64,000 nt of DNA, from contig NZ_CP050831.1 of the NCBI RefSeq assembly GCF_012113595.1, positions 3,658,001-3,722,000 of the forward strand. Direction: 5' to 3'. The position numbers were made by a program, and so were the translations under genes. The first letter of the stretch is position 1. Every line of letters begins with the position of its first letter. The notes below the pieces were generated by a model. The model was not told the origin of the DNA. It was given only the letters and a program-made list of their open reading frames with translations, and did no database searches. This document shows, in pieces, positions 16,028 through 24,065 of this stretch. The stretch comes from Bacteroides faecium (GTDB lineage Bacteria; Bacteroidota; Bacteroidia; Bacteroidales; Bacteroidaceae).

Positions 16028-17734
16028 ATGAGTCTTATAGTACCTATAATAGTAATTACAATTATTTGCATACAGATATTGTTTTTTGTGCTTAATTTAA
16101 TACGAATGCATGAATTTAGAGATATATTCAAGCATGAACCTTCTTGGAGAATTGAAAAGAGTGAGGATACAGGCTTTGTATTTGGTATAGAAGGAGCGGG
16201 TAACAATGTTTTTGATTCAATAAAGTTGTCAATCAATAAATATTTGGAGAATAATTCGGGCTCTGTTATTGATTTTCACTTATTGAAAGATGCAGCAGAT
16301 CGTCATTGTGACTCGGTAGAAAATGATATAAATACACAAACTCCAATTCCTTTATATTGCGGACTTATGGGGACAATGGCTGGTGTGATTCTAGGATTAG
16401 TGCCATTAATATTATCAGGAGCTTTAATTTATCTTTTAGGTGGTGAGCTTTCAGATGGTATAACAAAGGAAGAAATGGATAATTTAGCTGCTTCTGGCAT
16501 TAATGAATTATTGGCTGGAGTAGCTTGGGCAATGGCAGCTAGTATTTGTGGTATTTTGTTGACAACTATTAATTCACTTTTATTCAAGAGCTGTAAATTG
16601 AAAGAGGAAAGAGGCAAGAGTTCTTTTTTGGCTTGGATGCAATCTCGTTTATTGCCGGAACTCCCTTCAGACACATCTGATGCATTGAATAGACTTGTTC
16701 GGAATCTTAATAATTTTAATAGCACTTTTGCGGGTAATACAGCTGAACTTAAAAGTACACTTATTAAGGTTAATAGTGCCTATAAAATTCAATCGGACAT
16801 TATACAAACAGTGCACGATATGGATGTTATGAAAATGGCTAAGGCAAATGTGCAAGTTCTAGAGAAATTGCAGCAGTGCACCGATAAATTGGAACTGTTT
16901 AATTCATATCTTGATAATATTCATGGTTATACAGCTGCGATTAATACTTTTACAACATTGTTTCAGCAAGAGAGTAATAGATTGCATGTGCTTGAAGAAA
17001 TTCAGCAATTTTTTATGCGACATAAAGCTGAAATTGCAAAAGATACAGCAGATGCAGATGTGGCTCTAAAGGAAGCTTTATTAGCAATAAAGGATTCCTC
17101 TGCCTCTAATGTCGGAGAATTAAATAAACAGCTTATTGTACAATCAGAAGTTTTTAAGAAGATTTTAGCTGAGGAAAAGGAATCATTTGAAAAATTGAAT
17201 GAGGAGCTAAAAGGACAATTCCATCAATATATTAGTGATAATATAGCATCATTTGCAGAATTTAATAAGGAAATGAAGTCTCAATTTGGTAGTCAGATAC
17301 AGCAAATTCCAACGCTCATTAAAAGCTTAGAGCCAATTGCAAATATTCCTATTCAATTGGATAAGTTATTTAATAAAATAGAGCAGTCGAATAATTCGTT
17401 TTCTCATGAGATTTCGCAGATTATGAGTAAAAAATCTCAGCCGGTTGAATATGTATATAATAAAGAAAGAGTTACGAGCGATTCTCCTAGAGTTTTTCCT
17501 TCTTGGATTAATTGGACTATTGTAGTTTCTATAATAATAATAGCTCTTGCTTGTGTTACTAATACTGTCTATAATGTGATTCCGAAAGATATTTCTAAAA
17601 CGGAGATGATAGATAATAATGTAGGAGAAGTTTCAAAGATAGAAGAAATGAAAAATGTGAATCCAGAAAAGTATAATGGAGGTAGAGGTGAGTCTGAAAT
17701 AAGTAATGATACAGTAAATAAAAAACAGCTATAA
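16028..17734 (+). CDS. MotA/TolQ/ExbB (ZorA-like) ion-channel protein with long tail
   Basis: A 568-residue inner-membrane protein. TM1 is at residues 2-25; TM2 near 105-135 carries LYCGLMGTMAGVILGL, and TM3 near 160-184 carries VAWAMAASICGILLTTINS. These two are the family signature of MotA/TolQ/ExbB channel-forming helices. Residues about 205-480 form a long helical, coiled-coil-rich tail, as in ZorA of the Zorya system. Unlike ZorA as I know it, a further strong hydrophobic segment follows near residues 491-515. It precedes its MotB-like partner by 17 nt. Expected role: stator that uses H+ or Na+ flow to turn or strain the tail. Confidence 0.85.
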   Translation: MSLIVPIIVITIICIQILFFVLNLIRMHEFRDIFKHEPSWRIEKSEDTGFVFGIEGAGNNVFDSIKLSINKYLENNSGSVIDFHLLKDAADRHCDSVENDINTQTPIPLYCGLMGTMAGVILGLVPLILSGALIYLLGGELSDGITKEEMDNLAASGINELLAGVAWAMAASICGILLTTINSLLFKSCKLKEERGKSSFLAWMQSRLLPELPSDTSDALNRLVRNLNNFNSTFAGNTAELKSTLIKVNSAYKIQSDIIQTVHDMDVMKMAKANVQVLEKLQQCTDKLELFNSYLDNIHGYTAAINTFTTLFQQESNRLHVLEEIQQFFMRHKAEIAKDTADADVALKEALLAIKDSSASNVGELNKQLIVQSEVFKKILAEEKESFEKLNEELKGQFHQYISDNIASFAEFNKEMKSQFGSQIQQIPTLIKSLEPIANIPIQLDKLFNKIEQSNNSFSHEISQIMSKKSQPVEYVYNKERVTSDSPRVFPSWINWTIVVSIIIIALACVTNTVYNVIPKDISKTEMIDNNVGEVSKIEEMKNVNPEKYNGGRGESEISNDTVNKKQL

Positions 17735-17751
17735 TAAAAAGAAATTCTATT

Positions 17752-18381
17752 ATGTCACAAAAGAAGGAATCTTTTTTCTGGACAAGTTATTCGGATTTGA
17801 TGACTAGTCTTTTTTTTATAATGCTTGTGTTATTTATTTTGGTTATAGTTTTGCTACATAAACGTATGGAAGTAACAGAACGCCAATTAGCGGAAATAAA
17901 AAAAGTAGAACAGTCTACTCAAGATTTGGATAGGAAATATTTTACTTATCGACCTGATTATAAAAAATACGTACTGAATATTGCTGTGTCTTATCCAGTC
18001 GGTATTAGTGATATTACTCAGATGGATGTTTCCGATAAAGAAAAATGTTTGGAAGATTTATATCAAGCAGGTAAGGAAGTACAATCTTTTTTGGAGCGTA
18101 ATCATGAGAATAAATATATTCTTATAATTGAAGGTCAAGCATCTAAAGATAGTTATAAACTTAACTATGAATTAAGTTATCAACGTGCGTTAGGTTTGAT
18201 GAAATATTGGTGTAAAGATAGGAAGTTGAATTTTGGAGATAATTGTGAAGTACAAATAGCTGGAAGTGGAGATGGAGAATTGGAAACAAATTCAATGCGA
18301 GAGGAAAGCGAAATTTTAAATCAGAGATTTTTGATTCATATACTTCCTAAAAATATATTAGAAAATGAAGAAGATAAATAG
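17752..18381 (+). CDS. MotB/OmpA-like (ZorB-like) stator partner
   Basis: A 209-residue protein with a short cytoplasmic start, one membrane helix (about 16-38) and a periplasmic OmpA-type peptidoglycan-binding domain (about 105-205). The helix is entered through WTSYSDLMTSLFF: Asp15 corresponds to the ion-carrying Asp of MotB and ZorB. The OmpA part shows ILIIEGQASKD and LNYELSYQRALGLMKYW, equivalent to the GHTD and N..LS..RA motifs. It follows the MotA-like gene and overlaps the protease gene by 17 nt. Together with the MotA-like protein it should form a peptidoglycan-anchored ion-driven stator. Confidence 0.87.
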   Translation: MSQKKESFFWTSYSDLMTSLFFIMLVLFILVIVLLHKRMEVTERQLAEIKKVEQSTQDLDRKYFTYRPDYKKYVLNIAVSYPVGISDITQMDVSDKEKCLEDLYQAGKEVQSFLERNHENKYILIIEGQASKDSYKLNYELSYQRALGLMKYWCKDRKLNFGDNCEVQIAGSGDGELETNSMREESEILNQRFLIHILPKNILENEEDK

Positions 18382-19111
18382 ATGTGATATATTTGTATTT
18401 ATTACTTTACTTATGTGTGCTTGCGCTCATAAGTCAGGACATGGTGAAAGAGTAATGATAAGTTCAAATTATAAGAGTGAGGGTGTTCAAAAAGAGAATG
18501 GGAGATTGGATAACTATGCTAAAACAATAAAACGTAAAGGGGGAAAAATGGAAGGTCCTGAGATTTTCAGGAAATACACTTCTGCTGTTTTTATGGTATT
18601 TACATCTGATGGAAGAAATACTTATCAAGGATCTGGCTTTTTCATAAATAATCATGGCTTGGCTGTAAGTAATTACCATGTGTTTAAAGGTACTGGCATT
18701 GGAATTGAGGAGATTAAGTTAGCAGGAAGTGATGTTACATATAAGGTGACGGATATAATACAAAAGAGTATTGACAGGGATTTTGTTATTTTTAAAGTTA
18801 ATTGTGATAACACAAATTATATTCCGATAGCAACGAATAAACCCAAAGTTGGAGAAAAAGTTTTTGCAATAGGTAGTCCACGTGGACTCGAAAATACTTT
18901 TTCTTCAGGAGAAGTATCGCAGTGGCGGGATCAAAATTTGATGCAAATAAGTGCGCTTATCGATCATGGTAGTAGTGGAGGAGCATTAATAAATGAATAT
19001 GGGGAAGTTATAGGGATTACATCTGGAACATTTTATGATGGTTCACAAGCAAATTTGAATTATGCTTGGAGTATTGATGTAATAAAATCTTATATAACAA
19101 TGAAAGATTAA
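18365..19111 (+). CDS. Trypsin-like serine protease, exported lipoprotein
   Basis: A 248-residue protein: signal with lipobox MCAC near residue 19, then a chymotrypsin-fold domain from about residue 60. The catalytic triad is complete: His105 (SNYHVF), Asp139 (DRDFVIFKV) and Ser204 (HGSSGGAL). No PDZ domain follows, so it is shorter than DegP/HtrA. The start lies inside the last 17 nt of the MotB-like gene, implying translational coupling. A protease co-translated with a stator suggests cleavage triggered by the complex, which is inference. It is the last gene of the eight-gene run. Confidence 0.85.
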   Translation: MKKINRCDIFVFITLLMCACAHKSGHGERVMISSNYKSEGVQKENGRLDNYAKTIKRKGGKMEGPEIFRKYTSAVFMVFTSDGRNTYQGSGFFINNHGLAVSNYHVFKGTGIGIEEIKLAGSDVTYKVTDIIQKSIDRDFVIFKVNCDNTNYIPIATNKPKVGEKVFAIGSPRGLENTFSSGEVSQWRDQNLMQISALIDHGSSGGALINEYGEVIGITSGTFYDGSQANLNYAWSIDVIKSYITMKD

Positions 19112-19212
19112 TATGGAACATTTATGGATTTTACATTATTATAATAGGGGAATTATAATCTTATAATTGAATCTTGTTGGACATAGAGAAGAACTTTATT
19201 GATTTTTTTTAA

Positions 19213-19512
19213 ATGAACAGAATAAAAATAATATTGATCATTCTTCTACTGATTTGTTTAGCTCCAATGCCTTATGGCTATTATACCTTGATTCGATATT
19301 TATCGGCTATTGTATTTACTATTATGGCGTATGACTATGGTAAGAATCAAAAAACACTTTGTATGATTTGCGTAATCTTGGTAGGACTGTTTCAGCCTGT
19401 AATAAAAATACCATTAGGACGTGAAGTTTGGAATCTAGTAGATATATTAGTTGCCGTTTTCTTGTTACTTTTATTGGAGAGAAAAATTCCAAAGAATAAA
19501 GAAAAATCTTAA
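19213..19512 (+). CDS. Small integral membrane protein
   Basis: A 99-residue protein of three or four hydrophobic helices (about 4-20, 26-44, 48-66, 74-90) ending in a Lys-rich tail (ERKIPKNKEKS). It may be of the DUF6804 type but I am not sure. It lies 101 nt after the protease gene in AT-rich DNA and may mark the right end of the island; nothing ties it functionally to the operon. Confidence 0.65.
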   Translation: MNRIKIILIILLLICLAPMPYGYYTLIRYLSAIVFTIMAYDYGKNQKTLCMICVILVGLFQPVIKIPLGREVWNLVDILVAVFLLLLLERKIPKNKEKS

Positions 19513-19644
19513 TCTTTTTGAATTCAAAATACTCTATTTTTCCATAGTTTCTATACTTTGTCATTTTGTACACGAGTTAATCATGCTCTTTAATTTTTTG
19601 GATGAAACAAATCGCTATGTGTTTTGTATATGAAACAAAAATAC

Positions 19645-19652
19645 TATATTTG
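19645..19652 (+). promoter_or_regulatory. Bacteroides promoter of the DUF4143 ATPase gene
   Basis: TATATTTG (-7) with TTTG at 19623-19626 (-33), 18-bp spacing. The predicted start near 19659 falls inside the inverted repeat at 19649-19667. Confidence 0.65.
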
Positions 19653-19667
19653 TATTCTGTATACAAA
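19649..19667. promoter_or_regulatory. Operator-like palindrome over the ATPase promoter
   Basis: TTTGTAT-TCTGT-ATACAAA is a perfect 7-bp inverted repeat overlapping the -7 box and the predicted transcription start. A related, less perfect TTTGTAT...AAACAAA lies just upstream (19623-19640). Confidence 0.45.
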
Positions 19668-19672
19668 ACAAT

Positions 19673-20947
19673 ATGTGTGATATGGATAAGGAACAAATTA
19701 GGCATATAATAGGTGAAAATCAAGAGTTTGTGAAGAATATAACATTCATGGAACGTCCTTTTACTTTTGAGGATGCGGGTAATTATGTGTTTTTAGGTAT
19801 TCGCCGGGCCGGAAAATCCTATTTGATGTATCAGCGGATACACCAACTTCTGAAGAAAGGGCATAAGATAGAAGAAATACTTTATATCAATTTTGAGGAT
19901 GAACGTTTTATCGGCTTGAAATCAGAAGAGTTGGACGATATAAAATTGGCTTATGAAGAGACTTTTCCCTATCAGCCTATCTTCTTTTTGGATGAGATAC
20001 AAGTTGTAGACGGGTGGGAAAAGTTCGTTCGTCGGTTGGTAGATAAAAAATATCGTGTATATGTGACTGGAAGTAATGCGAAAATGTTGAGTAGTGAAAT
20101 TGCTACGACATTAGGCGGGCGTTTTCTTATCCAGGAAGTATATCCGTTTTCTTTTCGTGAGTTCCTTCTTTCGCAGGATATAAGATTAACGACAAACTGG
20201 CTTTATACTCCAAGTTTGCGTAATGAAGTGGTACGTACTTTTGATGCTTATTTCTATAATGGAGGATTTCCGGAATTGATAGCATTTAAAGATAAACGTT
20301 CTTGGTTGAGTGGACTTTATCAGAAAATATTCTTTGGTGATTTGGTAGCTCGTTATGCACTACGTAATTCGGATTCGATGAGTTTGTTGGTGAAGAAACT
20401 TGCGGAAAGTGTTATGCAACCCTCTTCTTACAATCGACTTAAAAATATTGTATCTTCAGCGGGAGAGAGCGTGGGAGTACGAACTGTCATTGACTATGTG
20501 AGATATTTGGAAGAAACTTGGCTGATATTCAGTATTGAGAATTATGCTGCTCGTTTTGCCGAAAGAGAGAGTAACAGGAAATATTATTTTATAGATAATG
20601 GTATTTTGAATCTGTTCATCTTTAATCCGGAAACTTTGTTGTTGGAGAATTTAGTAGCTGTCTCTTTATATAGAATTTTTGGAAAAGAACTATATTTCTA
20701 TAATCAGAATGTAGAAGTTGATTTTTATATTCCTGATCAGAAATGGCTTGTTCAAGCTTCATATAATATTTCTGATACTCAAACTTTTACCCGTGAAGTG
20801 AATGGGCTTTTGAAAACGGCAAAATTCTTAAAAGCGGAGAAGTTGCAAATTGTGACTCGTAATGAGGAACGCACAGTTGAGCAGGATGGTTTTACAATAG
20901 AGGTAATTCCCATTTGGAAATGGATGATAATGTTAGAGAATAAGTAA
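19673..20947 (+). CDS. AAA_14 / DUF4143 ATPase
   Basis: A 424-residue protein of the large AAA_14-DUF4143 family. Walker A GIRRAGKS is at 42-49, Walker B IFFLDEIQ near 103-110, and the family motif VTGSNAKML followed by GGRFLIQEVYPFSFREFL is intact. The C-terminal DUF4143 region contains ENLVAVSLYR and a VDFYIP strand that resembles the core of PD-(D/E)XK nuclease-like folds. Cellular role is unknown; such ATPases are common accessory genes in Bacteroides. ATG at 19673 or 19682 may start translation. It has its own promoter and a possible operator. Confidence 0.88.
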   Translation: MCDMDKEQIRHIIGENQEFVKNITFMERPFTFEDAGNYVFLGIRRAGKSYLMYQRIHQLLKKGHKIEEILYINFEDERFIGLKSEELDDIKLAYEETFPYQPIFFLDEIQVVDGWEKFVRRLVDKKYRVYVTGSNAKMLSSEIATTLGGRFLIQEVYPFSFREFLLSQDIRLTTNWLYTPSLRNEVVRTFDAYFYNGGFPELIAFKDKRSWLSGLYQKIFFGDLVARYALRNSDSMSLLVKKLAESVMQPSSYNRLKNIVSSAGESVGVRTVIDYVRYLEETWLIFSIENYAARFAERESNRKYYFIDNGILNLFIFNPETLLLENLVAVSLYRIFGKELYFYNQNVEVDFYIPDQKWLVQASYNISDTQTFTREVNGLLKTAKFLKAEKLQIVTRNEERTVEQDGFTIEVIPIWKWMIMLENK

Positions 20948-20975
20948 CTGATAATCTTTAAGATAAAATAATGAT

Positions 20976-21395
20976 ATGGGAGACTATAATTTGCAGCGAT
21001 TTCTTGACGCCCAACAAGGTGATTATGAACGTGCCCTTGCAGAAGTTAGAAACGGGCGGAAATATTCCCATTGGGTTTGGTATATATTTCCTCAACTGAA
21101 AGGGTTGGGAATGAGTTATAATTCACAGTATTATGGAATCAGTGGCAAAGAAGAGGCTGAAGCATATCTGGCGCATCCGATTCTGGGTGAAAGACTAAGA
21201 GAAATAACATCGGCTTTTCTGCAATTGAAAGGTAAGACGGCGCAGGACGTTTTCGGCGCGTTGGATGCGATGAAGGTACTTTCGTGCATGACGCTTTTTA
21301 ATGAGGTTGCTCCTGATGGTTTGTTTCAGCAGGTGATAGAACAATATTATCGGAGCGAAACGGATGAGATGACAAAAAGAATGTTGGATAAATAA
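20976..21395 (+). CDS. DUF1810 family protein
   Basis: A 139-residue cytoplasmic protein with the full family pattern: LQRFLDAQQGDYERALAEV, then GRKYSHWVWYIFPQLKGLG, YGISGKEEAEAYLAHP and a terminal CMTLF motif. Structures of this family show an all-helical fold; biochemical function is not established. It follows the ATPase gene by 28 nt and precedes the YccF gene by 15 nt, so the three may be co-transcribed. Confidence 0.9.
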   Translation: MGDYNLQRFLDAQQGDYERALAEVRNGRKYSHWVWYIFPQLKGLGMSYNSQYYGISGKEEAEAYLAHPILGERLREITSAFLQLKGKTAQDVFGALDAMKVLSCMTLFNEVAPDGLFQQVIEQYYRSETDEMTKRMLDK

Positions 21396-21410
21396 TAAAA
21401 TGTTATTGTT

Positions 21411-21785
21411 ATGGGCTGTTTGATGAATCTTTTATGGCTGTTGCTTGGCGGTATTTTTACGGCAGTGGAATACCTTATTTCAAGTATATTGATGATGATT
21501 ACTATTATCGGTATTCCCTTCGGAATGCAAACGTTAAAGTTGGCAGGACTCGCTTTGTGGCCTTTTGGCAAAGAGGTGAGAAGCGGGAGCCGTTCCAGCG
21601 GTTGCCTTTATATCCTGATGAATGTGATATGGCTATTTGTGGGCGGTATCTGGATTTGTTTGTCACATTTGGTTTTTGGAGCGGTTCTGTGTATAACTAT
21701 TATTGGGATTCCTTTTGGTTTGCAGCACTTTAAGCTGGCAGCATTAGCATTGTCACCTTTTGGAAAGGATATTGTAACTGTGTGA
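21411..21785 (+). CDS. YccF-domain inner-membrane protein
   Basis: A 124-residue membrane protein made of two tandem YccF units, each with the motif IIGIPFGxQ followed by LA(G/A)LALxPFGK (residues about 25-50 and 95-120). Three or four hydrophobic helices are visible. Function is unknown. The two halves are clearly homologous, a normal trait of the family. It comes 15 nt after the DUF1810 gene. Confidence 0.9.
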   Translation: MGCLMNLLWLLLGGIFTAVEYLISSILMMITIIGIPFGMQTLKLAGLALWPFGKEVRSGSRSSGCLYILMNVIWLFVGGIWICLSHLVFGAVLCITIIGIPFGLQHFKLAALALSPFGKDIVTV

Positions 21786-21806
21786 AGATAGTTTGGCGTG
21801 GATCAC

Positions 21807-21825
21807 TTATAACCAAAAGTTATAA
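21807..21825. promoter_or_regulatory. Palindromic site upstream of the YeiH gene
   Basis: TTATAAC-CAAAA-GTTATAA is a perfect 7-bp inverted repeat with a 5-bp centre, ending 18 bp before the -33 box of the yeiH promoter. It contains ATAAC-N5-GTTAT, the form expected of a LysR-type (T-N11-A) site. Confidence 0.55.
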
Positions 21826-21866
21826 TGCATAATTAGAAACTATTGGCATGTCTTGATTGTTTCCCG

Positions 21867-21874
21867 TACCTTTG
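21867..21874 (+). promoter_or_regulatory. Promoter of the YeiH-type gene
   Basis: TACCTTTG (-7) with TTG at 21843-21845 (-33, 21-bp spacer). Start of transcription expected near 21881, 24 nt before the start codon. Confidence 0.6.
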
Positions 21875-21904
21875 CACCCCGAAAACAATTAAAGATAAAA
21901 TTAT

Positions 21905-22897
21905 ATGATTTCAACAGCTACAAAAACGTTGCAGACAAACAACAAGACAATCTATGTTGCGTTACTTTTTACTTTGACTTTCTTTCTGTTTTTAGATTAT
22001 ATTCCGGGATTGGAAGCATGGTCGGCATGGGTGACTCCACCGGTTGCTCTGTTTCTCGGACTTATTTTTGCATTGACTTGCGGACAGGCACATCCGAAAT
22101 TTAATAAGAAAACATCTAAGTATTTATTGCAATATTCAGTTGTTGGACTGGGATTCGGAATGAATCTTCATTCGGCTTTAGCTTCCGGTAAGGAAGGTAT
22201 GGAGTTTACTGTAATTTCTGTTATCGGTACTTTAGTGATTGGTTGGTTTATCGGACGTAAGTTGTTCAAGATAGACCGGAATACCGCTTATCTTATCAGT
22301 TCGGGAACTGCTATCTGTGGTGGTAGTGCCATTGCGGCAGTAGGACCGGTGCTGAGAGCGAAGGATAGTGAAATGTCTGTTGCACTGGGCACTATTTTTA
22401 TCCTGAACGCAATCGCACTCTTTATCTTCCCGATGATTGGTCATGCCTTGAATATGGATCAACAGCAGTTTGGAACATGGGCGGCAATTGCCATCCACGA
22501 TACAAGTTCGGTAGTCGGTGCAGGTGCAGCATACGGTGAAGAAGCCCTGAAGGTAGCTACTACTATCAAACTGACTCGTGCGCTCTGGATAATCCCTATG
22601 GCTTTTGCCACTTCATTTATCTTTAAGAGCAAGGGACAGAAAATCAGTATTCCATGGTTTATTTTCTTTTTTGTATTGGCAATGGTGGTAAATACTTATT
22701 TACTGGATGGAGTACCACAATTAGGAATGGCTATCAACGGAATTGCTCGCAAGACATTGACGATTACTATGTTCTTTATCGGTGCTTCTCTTTCTATTGA
22801 TGTGTTGAAAGCAGTCGGGGTCAAGCCATTAGTTCAGGGAGTTTTGCTTTGGATAGTGATTAGTTTGAGTACGTTGGCTTATATTTATTTTGTATAA
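21905..22897 (+). CDS. YeiH/UPF0324 family membrane transporter (putative sulfate exporter)
   Basis: A 330-residue polytopic protein with about ten hydrophobic helices. Family motifs include QYSVVGLGFGMNL, SSGTAICGGSAIAAVGPV and AIHDTSSVVGAG, which place it in the YeiH/UPF0324 family, annotated as putative sulfate or sulfonate-related exporters; the true substrate is uncertain. It has its own promoter and a palindromic site upstream, and a bidirectional terminator follows. YeiE-type LysR genes usually sit next to it; here the nearest one is at 6090. Confidence 0.9.
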   Translation: MISTATKTLQTNNKTIYVALLFTLTFFLFLDYIPGLEAWSAWVTPPVALFLGLIFALTCGQAHPKFNKKTSKYLLQYSVVGLGFGMNLHSALASGKEGMEFTVISVIGTLVIGWFIGRKLFKIDRNTAYLISSGTAICGGSAIAAVGPVLRAKDSEMSVALGTIFILNAIALFIFPMIGHALNMDQQQFGTWAAIAIHDTSSVVGAGAAYGEEALKVATTIKLTRALWIIPMAFATSFIFKSKGQKISIPWFIFFFVLAMVVNTYLLDGVPQLGMAINGIARKTLTITMFFIGASLSIDVLKAVGVKPLVQGVLLWIVISLSTLAYIYFV

Positions 22898-22927
22898 AGA
22901 GAGGAAACACAAATAATATATATAGAA

Positions 22928-22967
22928 AAGTGGGAGAATATTCGTGCCATACGATATTCTCCCACTT
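22928..22967. terminator. Bidirectional terminator between yeiH-like gene and recA
   Basis: AAGTGGGAGAATAT pairs perfectly with ATATTCTCCCACTT around a 12-nt loop. The hairpin lies between two convergent genes; the flanking A and T tracts are short. Confidence 0.8.
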
Positions 22968-23007
22968 CCTTTTGATACAGTCTCTGTCCTGAAGATGAGG
23001 CTGATTG

Positions 23008-24042
23008 TTATTTCTTTTTCAGTTCTTCGAAAATCAGTCCTTCCAGTTCTTCCGCAAGCTCTGGATTATCCATGATACATTGTTTTGCTGCATCGCGTCC
23101 CTGCCCTAACTTAGTGTCGTTGTAGCTATACCATGAACCACTCTTTTTGATGATTCCCAGTTCAGCACCCAAGTCGATGATTTCACCGGAGTGGGAGATA
23201 CCTTCACCAAACATGATGTCAAATTCGGCTCTACGGAAAGGAGGAGCTACTTTATTCTTCACTACTTTCACTTTAGTCAGTTTACCAAGAATTTCTTCAC
23301 CATCTTTGATAGCCTGGCTACCACGAATATCTATACGGACGGAAGCATAGAATTTCAGAGCATTACCACCGGTGGTTGTTTCCGGATTACCGAACATTAC
23401 ACCGATTTTTTCACGCAACTGGTTGATAAAGATACAAGTTGTACGCGTCTTGCTGACTGTACCGGTCAACTTACGTAATGCCTGCGACATCAAACGTGCT
23501 TGCAAACCTACCTTATTGTCGCCCATATCACCTTCAATCTCCGCTTTGGGAGTCAATGCGGCAACGGAGTCAATAACAATAATGTCAATAGCGGAAGAAC
23601 GAATCAATTGCTCGGCTATTTCCAAAGCCTGTTCTCCGTTATCCGGTTGAGAAATCCAGAGGTTGTCTACGTCTACTCCCAGTTTGGAAGCGTAGAAACG
23701 GTCGAAAGCATGTTCTGCATCAATGAAAGCAGCGATACCGCCGGCCTTCTGTGCTTCAGCAATGGCATGAATAGCCAATGTCGTTTTACCGGAAGATTCC
23801 GGGCCGTATATTTCGATTATTCTACCTCTTGGGTAACCACCTACGCCAAGTGCCACGTTCAAGGCAATAGAGCCTGTCGGGATCACTTCTATCTGTTCAA
23901 CACTATCGTCACCCATTTTCATGATAGAACCTTTACCGAAGCTCTTTTCTATCTTTTCCATGGCAGCCTGTAAGGCTTTTAGTTTTTCGCTTGATGCCAT
24001 TTTATTATCTGTTTCAAAATTAAGTTCGTCTTTCTTTGCCAT
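23008..24042 (-). CDS. recA: Recombinase RecA
   Basis: DNA strand-exchange ATPase that drives homologous recombination and LexA-type self-cleavage. The 344-residue length is normal. Walker A GPESSGKTT is at about 79-87, Walker B IIVIDSVAAL follows, and the DNA-binding loops include INQLREKIGVMFGNPETTTGG. It ends in the usual acidic tail (AEELEGLIFEELKKK). It is the last gene of a minus-strand operon, 23 nt after bcp. Confidence 0.98.
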   Translation of the reverse strand: MAKKDELNFETDNKMASSEKLKALQAAMEKIEKSFGKGSIMKMGDDSVEQIEVIPTGSIALNVALGVGGYPRGRIIEIYGPESSGKTTLAIHAIAEAQKAGGIAAFIDAEHAFDRFYASKLGVDVDNLWISQPDNGEQALEIAEQLIRSSAIDIIVIDSVAALTPKAEIEGDMGDNKVGLQARLMSQALRKLTGTVSKTRTTCIFINQLREKIGVMFGNPETTTGGNALKFYASVRIDIRGSQAIKDGEEILGKLTKVKVVKNKVAPPFRRAEFDIMFGEGISHSGEIIDLGAELGIIKKSGSWYSYNDTKLGQGRDAAKQCIMDNPELAEELEGLIFEELKKK

Positions 24043-24065
24043 ACCTTATTCTATAATTAATGGAT

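Noticed and set aside
8592..19111. Assignment of the motor operon as a type of Zorya
   Set aside because: Only the ZorA-like and ZorB-like proteins fit. No ZorC, ZorD helicase or ZorE nuclease is encoded, and the added tubulin-like, Hsp70-like and protease genes are foreign to Zorya as I know it.
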